In this document: positions 15,462 to 22,416 of the stretch, piece by piece
Numbering within the stretch: position 1 is the first letter of the stretch
Layout: each line of letters starts with the position of its first letter
Assembly (NCBI GenBank): GCA_044227095.1
Contig: JBGAFV010000001.1
Span: 3,472,001-3,536,000, forward strand
From: JACMLD01 sp044227095
GTDB taxonomy: Bacteria > Bacteroidota > Bacteroidia > Chitinophagales > Chitinophagaceae
Direction of reading: 5' to 3'
Length of the DNA stretch: 64,000 nucleotides
Notes under the pieces: model-generated
Told to the model about the DNA's origin: nothing
Seen by the model: only the letters and a program-made list of their open reading frames with translations
Database searches by the model: none
Program-made: the position numbers and the translations under genes

Positions 15462-16118
15462 TTAGTAGTTGTGAAAGTTTTCCTCAAGTAAAGGAGCTAT
15501 ACCCTTTTTTATATGATTTCTTAGTTCCCTTTTGGCGTTGTTGAAGATTTTTCTTACTGATTCTTTGCTGATGGGTTTGCCTGCGTAGATTTCCATTCCC
15601 TTTACAATCTTTGAAAGTGATCCATATTTCAGATATAACTTAATCACTTGTTGGTAATAGGGCTTAAGCTTCTGCAACCCAATTTCTAATTCTTCTGTGT
15701 ACTGGTGCTGCGTGTCTGTTGACCTCTTGGATTTGTCAGGTAAAGCCAATGCAGGGGGAGCAGGTATTACTTCAAGTAAATCAATTTCATTTTCATCAAT
15801 ATGATCTACCCTTATACTTTCACCCAGGGAATTACCTGCACTTACTATTTTTTTATAAAATGAAGACTTTGTTTTACTATACATCATTTTAATAATGCCC
15901 ATGATGTAAGATTCAAGTTCCCCATCATTATAAATTCTTAATAGCTTTTCTTCTTCCAGGCTTAGAAGGATAACAAATAATTCCTGTAATAATTCTTGGG
16001 AATGGTAGGGGTGATTTCTGGTAACGTTATTAATTGCAGTTACTATAGTTTTATTACGGGAAAGAGCATTAAGCAGTAAATCACGGGTAACATTTTCTAT
16101 TTTGTCAATTTTAAGCAT
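15462..16118 (-). CDS. Sigma-70-like (ECF-type) protein
   Basis: This 218-residue protein looks like a small sigma factor. Residues about 37-87 match region 2 in style (HSQELLQELFVILLSL, then ESYIMGIIKMMYSKTKSSF), and residues about 145-205 match region 4 (LKPYYQQVIKLYLKYGSLSKI followed by a helix-turn-helix KESVRKIFNNAKREL). The linker is long and acidic or proline-rich. It overlaps the HNH gene upstream by 8 bases. A role in directing host RNA polymerase to phage promoters is plausible. The similarity is weak, so another DNA-binding regulator is possible. Confidence 0.55.
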   Translation of the reverse strand: MLKIDKIENVTRDLLLNALSRNKTIVTAINNVTRNHPYHSQELLQELFVILLSLEEEKLLRIYNDGELESYIMGIIKMMYSKTKSSFYKKIVSAGNSLGESIRVDHIDENEIDLLEVIPAPPALALPDKSKRSTDTQHQYTEELEIGLQKLKPYYQQVIKLYLKYGSLSKIVKGMEIYAGKPISKESVRKIFNNAKRELRNHIKKGIAPLLEENFHNY

Positions 16119-16800
16119 AGGCTTCTTCTTTTAGTTTAACTCCAATTCTCTGTACATAGGATTGTGAACAACCCATGATTTCAGCAATCTTGTAATAATT
16201 AATACCCATGCTGCATAACTCTTTTATCTTCTCTATATCTGAAGCAGAATGAAGAACTTTTTTAAGAACTATCTTACCTGTTTTAGTTTTAAATTCTTTA
16301 GTCTTGAGCTTAGGCTTCTTGGGGTGCATGGCTCTTATCTCTGACAGTGTTCCATAACAAAGATTATCCAACCTGTTATTCTCTGTATTGCCGTCAATAT
16401 GCCCAATTTTTAAGGCAGGATTATCAGTCGGGTTAAAGTTTTCCATTACCAGCTTGTGAACTGTAGTATTAATAACTGTTGTTGAATCAACACAGAGCCT
16501 AACACAGCAGTAACCATTCAATTTTTTGGTGGTGGTTAGAATGTAATCCCTTTCTTCACCTGTTTTATTCATGTGTTTTCTTCTTAGCCGGCCAAAGTCT
16601 GAGATCAGATATTTATTATTTGTTCCCTGTACAGGTAACCAGGACTCACCATCAATTAGGGTATATGGTTGTAATTTGGCTTTGTGTGGTTGGGGTTTAT
16701 AAAGTAATGAGAGATATTCACCCAAACTTATTTCTATTGTCTTTTCCAAATCAGTTGACATTATAATGCCCTGAAGCATTTCTTCTTTTATTTTACTCAT
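16111..16800 (-). CDS. NUMOD4-HNH endonuclease with C-terminal HTH
   Basis: This 229-residue protein has a NUMOD4-type stretch (ESWLPVQGTNNKYLISDFGRLRR, split here as residues about 55-80), an HNH core around HKLVMENF and KIGHIDGNTENNRLDNL (residues about 117-150) and a C-terminal helix-turn-helix (INYYKIAEIMGCSQSYVQRIG). This is the layout of free-standing homing-type endonucleases in phages. The enzyme would nick or cut DNA at a specific site. A second HNH gene lies directly upstream. A role in packaging or in spread of the gene itself is possible. Confidence 0.8.
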   Translation of the reverse strand: MSKIKEEMLQGIIMSTDLEKTIEISLGEYLSLLYKPQPHKAKLQPYTLIDGESWLPVQGTNNKYLISDFGRLRRKHMNKTGEERDYILTTTKKLNGYCCVRLCVDSTTVINTTVHKLVMENFNPTDNPALKIGHIDGNTENNRLDNLCYGTLSEIRAMHPKKPKLKTKEFKTKTGKIVLKKVLHSASDIEKIKELCSMGINYYKIAEIMGCSQSYVQRIGVKLKEEAYA

Positions 16801-16816
16801 ATTGCTATTGGATTTA

Positions 16817-17350
16817 TTAGGCTGCTGCCTGAAGATTGAATTCTAAAAAACTTGTTGCAGTGTCTGAAAATTTAGGAACTGCATTAAAATATTTATAACT
16901 AATACCTTTTCTTATTAACCTGATTGATTCGGGTAAAACTTTGTATTTATTTGCTAATTCCTTATTTGTAACACTGGCATCAGCATTTCTTATGTCTACG
17001 ATTTGTTCAAATGTTATTTTTCCTTTTCTTGCACCTGATAGAATTGCTGCTTGAGTATTTTCAGCAGGTGTTAACCATCTTAAGGAACACAATCTGCAAT
17101 CCATTTTATCATTAAAAATGTGATCAACTTCTAATTTCCTTTGGTTTGGGTGCGGGTTGTGTGTTTCCATTACCAGCCTATGAACTGAATATCGTTTGGC
17201 TCCTTTTTCATTGTAAAGTAAAACTTGTGGGTAACCGGCTGTAGAAATCTGATGCTTTAAAATTAGTTTACTGCGACTGCTGTAAACATTGCCTGAAGTG
17301 TCAATTTTGTATTTGGGGTAACCAGCAATTGTTTTGAAAGTGTTTTCCAT
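16817..17350 (-). CDS. NUMOD4-like HNH endonuclease
   Basis: This 177-residue protein begins with a NUMOD4-like segment (IAGYPKYKIDTSGNVYSSR), followed by the HNH core HRLVMETHNP and VDHIFNDKMDCRLCSLRWLTPAEN, and ends with a helix-turn-helix-like region (TNKELANKYKVLPESIRLI). It resembles its neighbour in plan but not in detail, so the two are distant relatives rather than a recent duplication. It is a putative homing or nicking endonuclease. Confidence 0.8.
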   Translation of the reverse strand: MENTFKTIAGYPKYKIDTSGNVYSSRSKLILKHQISTAGYPQVLLYNEKGAKRYSVHRLVMETHNPHPNQRKLEVDHIFNDKMDCRLCSLRWLTPAENTQAAILSGARKGKITFEQIVDIRNADASVTNKELANKYKVLPESIRLIRKGISYKYFNAVPKFSDTATSFLEFNLQAAA

Positions 17351-17377
17351 TTTTTTGAGATTTATTGGATTGAATAA

Positions 17378-17596
17378 TTAATTTTCTTGTTCCTTTTTGA
17401 TTTGAAGTATTTCCATTTTGTATTCTGTCAAATGCCTTAGTAATTCCTCATCAGTCCAGAAATATGAAAGTTCTGCTTCAGGTGATTTTCTTCTAAGAAT
17501 TCCTGACAGATGTTGAGCAATGGTGTATTCAGGGTATAACTTGAAAATGTTGTGTAGTGTTTCTGCTATCATAATTGGCGTGCTTTTGTATGTCAT
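17378..17596 (-). CDS. Hypothetical protein
   Basis: This product is not recognised. The ATG at 17596 (72 residues, MTYKSTPIM) is chosen because it lies 11 bases after the stop of the methyltransferase gene. An upstream in-frame ATG at 17653 would add 19 residues but overlap that gene by 47 bases. The protein is soluble and mostly helical, with a charged C-terminus (KMEILQIKKEQEN). It stands between a DNA methyltransferase and HNH endonucleases. Confidence 0.5.
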   Translation of the reverse strand: MTYKSTPIMIAETLHNIFKLYPEYTIAQHLSGILRRKSPEAELSYFWTDEELLRHLTEYKMEILQIKKEQEN

Positions 17597-17606
17597 TGGG
17601 TAAGGA

Positions 17607-18374
17607 TTAAGCAGCTTTAGAAACTTGCTGCATATTGAGTATGTGGTTTTCAATTCTTTCTTTGCCTCTCTTAAAATATGTTTCGTCTTGCTCCATACAG
17701 ATATAATTTCTGTTTGTGTTTATTGCTGCAATAGCTGTAGTCATTGAACCAGCAGTATTGTCAAGAACTAATTCCCCTTCATTTGTGTAAGTCTTAATCA
17801 GGTATTCAAATAGTGCAACTGGCTTTTGTGTTGGGTGCAAGCCCTGCTCACAACTGAATTCTATAATATTTTTGGGGTAGTTTGTGAATTCTCTTAAGTA
17901 AGGCTTTGTGTTCTTTTGCTTGTATATTCTATCTGCTGTTTGTGACTCTTTAATTGATGGCTTAATGATCTTATTATATGGTTGCAGCCCCTGAGGATTA
18001 TAAGTTGTTTTACCTTTTCCGAAAACCAAAATATCCTCATAAATAGTAAGTGGTTTGTATCTGGCATTTACAAAACCTGTTGCTTTATTCTTCTTCCATA
18101 CCCAGGCATATTTAAACATCTTATAATTTGAGGCAATCAGTTTGGTAGTAAAAGGCTGTGCTGCTGTAAGAACAATTGCACCTTCATCTTTGATAATTCT
18201 GGTATATTGCTCCCATAGCTTATCAAAGGGAATTATTGCCTGATCCCAATCGCATGAAGTTTGATTGTAAGGAAGATCGCAAAGGATAAGGTCAATGCTT
18301 TTATCTGTTATGTCTTTCATTAACTCTAAGCAGTCTCCCAAGTATGCAGTATTGATTTCTATTTTTTCATTCAT
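17607..18374 (-). CDS. DNA methyltransferase, N6-adenine or N4-cytosine, beta class
   Basis: This 255-residue enzyme has the motif order of beta-class methylases. Motif IV is DLPY (Asp33 to Tyr36) near the N-terminus and the AdoMet-binding motif is LVLDNTAGSMTT near the C-terminus, preceded by HPTQKP. Motif IV reads DLPY where DPPY is commonest, and motif I has SMT in place of SGT; both are tolerated variants in phage enzymes. No partner nuclease is adjacent, so it is probably an orphan methylase that guards phage DNA. An ATCC..CCCCTATG sequence lies 15 bases before the chosen ATG. Confidence 0.88.
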   Translation of the reverse strand: MNEKIEINTAYLGDCLELMKDITDKSIDLILCDLPYNQTSCDWDQAIIPFDKLWEQYTRIIKDEGAIVLTAAQPFTTKLIASNYKMFKYAWVWKKNKATGFVNARYKPLTIYEDILVFGKGKTTYNPQGLQPYNKIIKPSIKESQTADRIYKQKNTKPYLREFTNYPKNIIEFSCEQGLHPTQKPVALFEYLIKTYTNEGELVLDNTAGSMTTAIAAINTNRNYICMEQDETYFKRGKERIENHILNMQQVSKAA

Positions 18375-18400
18375 CGGTTAATATTTCATAGGGGTTTGGA

Positions 18401-18859
18401 TTAGTCAGTTACTTTGTAGATTACTTCATGTTCAATAACCAATTGAATTGCCTTATAGTCACATGCGTTAAAATCTTCAGTGTACTTTCTATGATATTCT
18501 TTTCCGGGATATTTATAATCAGCATCAGGAATAATAAAAGCTTCATTGAGTTTGTATTCATTTATCCAACCTTCAGGCTTGGTAATTACACCACTTATTT
18601 TTGCTCTGTATAAGAATATTCTTAGTTCTTCTTTGCTCCATCCTAATGATTCTTGTACTAATTTTCTCCCGGTTCTTTGTCTTAAGGATAAAACACCATG
18701 CTGATCAATGAATGGTAACAGTTTGATCAATCTGTCTACATCTGCATTAGACATTTTAAAATGTTGCTGATGGTCTTTAATAAGTAATGGCAGTAAGTGT
18801 TTTCTTGAAACTGTTTTCACACTGCTAACTTTCATGTTTACGTTTTCTGTATTGCTCAT
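18401..18859 (-). CDS. Hypothetical protein with winged-helix-like segment
   Basis: The product is 152 residues from the ATG at 18859; an ATG at 18889 would add ten residues. It is not recognised. The middle (VDRLIKLLPFIDQHGVLSL, then VQESLGWSKEELRIFLYRAKISGVI) looks like a helix-turn-helix or winged-helix unit, and the C-terminus is tyrosine-rich and acidic. It is the first gene of the long leftward run ending at 11689. A DNA-binding regulator or replication protein is possible but not shown. Confidence 0.5.
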   Translation of the reverse strand: MSNTENVNMKVSSVKTVSRKHLLPLLIKDHQQHFKMSNADVDRLIKLLPFIDQHGVLSLRQRTGRKLVQESLGWSKEELRIFLYRAKISGVITKPEGWINEYKLNEAFIIPDADYKYPGKEYHRKYTEDFNACDYKAIQLVIEHEVIYKVTD

Positions 18860-18904
18860 TTTTATTCTTTTATATAGTTTTATAATCATTGATCACAAGA
18901 CAGA

Positions 18905-18935
18905 AAATAAAACCCCGATATAGAAATATCAGGGC
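18905..18935 (-). terminator. Rho-independent terminator, leftward
   Basis: On the minus strand CCCTGATAT pairs over nine positions with ATATCGGGG around TTCT, followed by TTTTATTTT. It would end the transcript of the small genes 20259-19283 before the next leftward gene. Confidence 0.75.
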
Positions 18936-18947
18936 TAATAACTAAAA

Positions 18948-19115
18948 ATGGAACTTTACAAAACAGTCTTAATTCATAGTGAAATATTATTAACTAATAA
19001 ATTGAAAAGTGAGGGAGTAAATTATGTGAGTGTTGCTTGTATATGGAACGGCAAAAAGTTCCGGGTAGAAAGTGGGGAAGATAATTTTTATCTAAGCCTT
19101 GTGATCAATATGTAG
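18948..19115 (+). CDS. Small hypothetical protein (55 residues)
   Basis: This short rightward frame has a plausible composition: an N-terminal helix (MELYKTVLIHSEILL) and a beta-like end (VACIWNGKKFRVESGEDNFYL). The ATG follows an A-rich stretch (ACTAAAAATG). It runs against its neighbours and the leftward terminator overlaps its upstream side. No homology is recognised. It is listed as possible only. Confidence 0.35.
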   Translation: MELYKTVLIHSEILLTNKLKSEGVNYVSVACIWNGKKFRVESGEDNFYLSLVINM

Positions 19116-19282
19116 TTTGGGAATATTTAAGAAAAATACAAGCTTATAAGTTATTCAGCATAGCCTATAGGCTTGTATTTCTTTTATCTATTTCTGATTA
19201 GCTTTAATCTTCAGATATACATCGAATATTTGTTATTCCATCTTTAAGCAATATTCACATTATATCTACTTCAATTAAAGCT

Positions 19283-19486
19283 TTAAAGAACTTTGCCGAT
19301 TTTCAAAACGCTGTTTTCATATTCATCAAGGGAAAGTTTACCGGCTCGTTTTTCCTCTTGCAATGCTCTGTATTGCTTAGTTTGATCTTCGTTCGATAAA
19401 TCTATTAATACATCGCAATTTTTAAGTTGAACAATAACAGCAGATTTTTCCTTAAATAGTTCTTCAATTAATTCTTTTCCTGACAT
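19283..19486 (-). CDS. Hypothetical protein
   Basis: This 67-residue acidic helical protein is not recognised. Its C-terminal half (QYRALQEEKRAGKLSLDEYENSVLKIG) resembles a short SHOCT-like helix pair, which occurs at the end of many small bacterial proteins. The start codon follows the stop of the upstream gene with no gap, so the two are coupled. Confidence 0.5.
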   Translation of the reverse strand: MSGKELIEELFKEKSAVIVQLKNCDVLIDLSNEDQTKQYRALQEEKRAGKLSLDEYENSVLKIGKVL

Positions 19487-19768
19487 TTAATTAACTGTGT
19501 TTATAGAATTGCAGAAATTAAGAGCCGCTAACCTTCTTTTGTAGTTCAATTTATAGTAAGCATTTTTACTACCTTCATTGACTGATAGCGAATAGTACAT
19601 ATCTGCAATTTCTTTTTCAAATACTTCTATTGGAATATTTTTATCATATCCAGTTGCATGATAACCTTTCAAAGCTTTTGCTAATGCTTCTTGGTATTTC
19701 ACTTTAGCATCCCAATCAATAGCACTACTTGTTACAAGAAATTTTCCTTTTGTTAAATCTGATTTCAT
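19487..19768 (-). CDS. Hypothetical protein
   Basis: This 93-residue protein is not recognised. It is rich in lysine, alanine and tyrosine and has no membrane segment. It is directly followed by the 67-residue gene. The pair lies between the control region and a leftward terminator, a place where early phage genes are expected. Confidence 0.5.
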   Translation of the reverse strand: MKSDLTKGKFLVTSSAIDWDAKVKYQEALAKALKGYHATGYDKNIPIEVFEKEIADMYYSLSVNEGSKNAYYKLNYKRRLAALNFCNSINTVN

Positions 19769-20019
19769 GTTGCTTTATGGCAACAGGGGTTTCAATAAAT
19801 CCGTAATTGTCTCTACTGTTCCTGCTGCACTGCGCAAAATTGATCTCAATTTTTGGTAAATGCAAGTCATATTTAGTAGATTGACGTAGTAAAATTACGA
19901 AAGCGAAAATTGACCTTCAGAACTCTTACAACGTCAATGCCTTACAAGGTAGACGCTCTACTTATCTTTCTTTATCAACATTTCTTTTTCAGTAGTCCAG
20001 GTACAGGTTATTTTACCTA

Positions 20020-20259
20020 TTAAGCAGCCAATTTGTATTGCATAGGATTTTGAATCCCTTCTTTGCCTTTTTTCTGTGCCTGCTTTCTCTTTTTTCTTCT
20101 TTCTTTCCTTATTAAACCTGATGCAATTTTTTTCAATGCTGCTTTCTCCAATGGTGTTTTACTTTCAAATTCTGCATTTAACTCAGCTAATGTTTTCCAT
20201 TCACCTTCCTTTATGCGTGTAGTTTGTTTAGGATGATAAAAATCGGTATTTACAAACAT
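20020..20259 (-). CDS. Small very basic protein
   Basis: This 79-residue protein has a strongly basic central region (IRKERRKKRKQAQKKGKEG) after a helical stretch (TLAELNAEFESKTPLEKAALKKIASG). It is likely to bind nucleic acid. It is the first gene left of the control region and so may be the first gene made from the leftward promoter near 20870. No family is recognised. Confidence 0.5.
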   Translation of the reverse strand: MFVNTDFYHPKQTTRIKEGEWKTLAELNAEFESKTPLEKAALKKIASGLIRKERRKKRKQAQKKGKEGIQNPMQYKLAA

Positions 20260-21313
20260 GGTAAAATATTTTTAGTTCTTTACTTCAGTGTCCAGGTAGA
20301 GGTAAGGGAATAGAAATTCAATACCACTCTTTCCTTGTACATGGACTCATCAAAGTGTAATTATTTTTTAACTCTTTTCGGTTTAGTCAAAACCCGGTTC
20401 TTAGCTGCAAATTTCATTTGCAACTAGGAAGAAGTTTTTTATAACGATTATTACTGATCTTATTTTAATATTCTGCGCTTTCTGTCTACCATATTAAAAC
20501 TGAAACTAAACTTATCAGTTAAAACTTAGGCTCCACAGTTTTATCTATCCTAACTATACAGGAACTACCCGTGTATTCGTTCAACGTTTCAATGGTAGGA
20601 GTAATAAATTTTTAAAGTTCATTACAAGTATTCGGCCATCTGTCCGTGTAGGAAGAATATCTATTTAAATCAACTATGCACTGTAACTAGAACCAGCTTT
20701 CGCTCAAAGAAGTTAGGTACATCGAAAAGTTATAGACTACCACGTCACAAACTTTCAGTTCAGGGAATCACCCTTTTACAATCTTATTTGCTGTTCAATT
20801 TTTGTGTAATTCGATCTTGGTAGGAATTCAATCTTAGTAATCCATTCAGCCGGGAAGCCGAATGCAGCACAAAAGTAAAATTCTGATTTCAGACTACCAA
20901 ATATTTTAGTAGTTATTTTTTGAAATTTCAAAGATTTCTTAACTTTTTTAGTGTGAGTAGCTGCCTAAAGTGCTGTATTCTAACTAAAAAAGTGTGATTT
21001 TCAGGCTAACTAAGATATTTAGTAATGGCTCTAAAATTTTGGTTATTTGGTTGTCATCAACCATATTATAAATGAGACTGATAATCAATATCTTAAAAAA
21101 TCCTTCCACCAGGAGAAACAAAAACTCAAAAGAACATAAGGTAAGCCAAGTAGAAGGAAGGTAGCCTGAAGAAAGAAACACTTGAATAATAAATAATTGG
21201 GCATCATAAAACACCAGCCGGGGGTAAAAAGACTGCTTTTTATTCGCGATTGATTCAAGTCAAATGAAGATTTTCCATAAATAAGACTAATGATAATCAA
21301 TGAGTTATAAAAT
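20260..21313. promoter_or_regulatory. Control region without convincing genes, between leftward and rightward gene blocks
   Basis: About 1.05 kb separates the divergent gene blocks. Two leftward frames (20984-21214 and 21085-21342) are hydrophobic, overlap each other and look like noise of AT-rich DNA. A leftward promoter is visible at 20870-20900. A hairpin with arms TAGCTGCAAAT and ATTTGCAACTA lies at 20401-20426. The left 600 bases would form a long untranslated leader. An operator or origin could lie here, but no iteron set was found. Confidence 0.5.
20870..20900 (-). promoter_or_regulatory. Leftward Bacteroidetes-type promoter
   Basis: On the minus strand TTG (20900-20898) and TACTTTTG (20877-20870) are separated by exactly 20 bases, matching the -33/-7 consensus. 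The transcript would begin near 20862 and reach the first leftward gene only after about 600 bases. Confidence 0.6.
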
Positions 21314-21571
21314 ATGATAGAACTAACTGAGAACCAATACACTATACTGAATAGGCATAGAGAATGCTTTAAAACCCTTGTGAATCATGGGTTTGCAAGT
21401 AACCTGAATTCTAAATGGCTGAAAGAATTGAAAGAGGTTTATAAAGAGCTGTATTCCATTCCTTTAAACATTACTTGCTCTGCCTGCATTAGCCAGGCAC
21501 TAACAAAGCTTTACCCTTTAATCCTTAACTATGAAAGAACTAACCCCAATCCCTCTACAGGGAACAGCTAA
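21314..21571 (+). CDS. Hypothetical protein upstream of terminase
   Basis: This 85-residue protein is not recognised. It is helical, with two cysteines (NITCSACISQAL). It is the first rightward gene after the control region and overlaps the small terminase gene by 41 bases. The location suggests a packaging or early structural role. Codon use and composition match the genes that follow. Confidence 0.6.
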   Translation: MIELTENQYTILNRHRECFKTLVNHGFASNLNSKWLKELKEVYKELYSIPLNITCSACISQALTKLYPLILNYERTNPNPSTGNS

Positions 21572-22115
21572 GCCAGAAGCCATTTTAAAGCCTTCCCTGT
21601 CAATGACTAAGACAGAGCAAGTAAAAGCTATGGCTAACAGAATAAAGGCAGGAACAGCCCTTGTAGAAGATATAGGCTCAGAGCTTGGCCTAACATTCAG
21701 ACAGATGAAGTTTTGCCAGCTATACACTACCCAAGAATTCTTTGGTAATGGTTTAGAAGCCTTTGGAGAAGCTTATGGGATAGACACAAGCAATAAGAAC
21801 CTAAGAAACCAAGCAGGGGTAGGAGCCAACAAAGCCCTTAAGAATGAAGCTATTCTGCTGTTTATTGATATTCTCTTAGACGGCGAAGGACTTAATGATC
21901 AATTTGCTGATAAGCAATTACTTATGGTTATGCAGCAGAACAGTGATCTTAAGTCTAAAATGCTGGCTCTTAAGACATACTATGAAATCAATGGCAGGCT
22001 TAAAAAGTCTCTTGAAATAACGGTGAATAACCAGTTTGATTACTCTGCTTTATCCGCTGAAGAACTGGCTCAGGTAATAGCCTTATCTGAAAAAGCAAGA
22101 GTAGGAAAGGGCTAA
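21531..22115 (+). CDS. terS: Terminase small subunit (putative)
   Basis: This 194-residue protein fits TerS in size, order and plan. An N-terminal segment with LGLTFRQMKFCQLYTT and EAFGEAYGI resembles the DNA-binding helices of small terminases (compare LTxKQxxFCxxY...AxxxAY), followed by an ALKNEAILLFIDILL helix and a C-terminal oligomerisation-like region. TerS recognises the packaging site on phage DNA and recruits TerL. TerL follows after a 300-base gap that holds a structured element. Confidence 0.72.
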   Translation: MKELTPIPLQGTAKPEAILKPSLSMTKTEQVKAMANRIKAGTALVEDIGSELGLTFRQMKFCQLYTTQEFFGNGLEAFGEAYGIDTSNKNLRNQAGVGANKALKNEAILLFIDILLDGEGLNDQFADKQLLMVMQQNSDLKSKMLALKTYYEINGRLKKSLEITVNNQFDYSALSAEELAQVIALSEKARVGKG

Positions 22116-22135
22116 TTCATAACTCACTATTAGAC

Positions 22136-22226
22136 AGCTCATTAGTGGCGTCTCAATGTTTAACCACCGATACAAATGCAACTATTGCCACTTTGGCAAG
22201 CACGTCAAAGCCCGTGCCAATGAGCT
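22136..22226 (+). ncRNA. Candidate structured RNA or packaging site between terS and terL
   Basis: A 91-base stretch is closed by AGCTCATT (22136-22143) pairing with AATGAGCT (22219-22226), extended past a three-base bulge by GGC/GCC. Inside is a strong hairpin TTGCCA/TGGCAA (22185-22199) and an alternative GCACG/CGTGC helix (22200-22217). TATAATTTTATTTT follows directly. The gap has no gene. It could be an RNA, a terminator-like leader for terL or the DNA site bound by TerS. The pairing is seen; the function is inferred. Confidence 0.45.
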
Positions 22227-22416
22227 ATAATTTTATTTTCCGAATATTTTCATAAGTAATTGATTTAAAGCACTTAGCGTGACAGTGTCCAATAACTAGT
22301 CTTATGTTAAGCTGAGTTAAAATTGAGTTATCGTCGCTGATCTTTTGACAGAACTCCAAAACCCATGTACCCGGCTGATCCTAAGTACCTTATCCTATAA
22401 CCCATAACCCTATCCT

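Noticed and set aside
20984..21342. Two overlapping leftward frames coding hydrophobic peptides
   Set aside because: They overlap each other in different frames, have no motif or start context, and their hydrophobic text is what AT-rich DNA gives by chance on the opposite strand.
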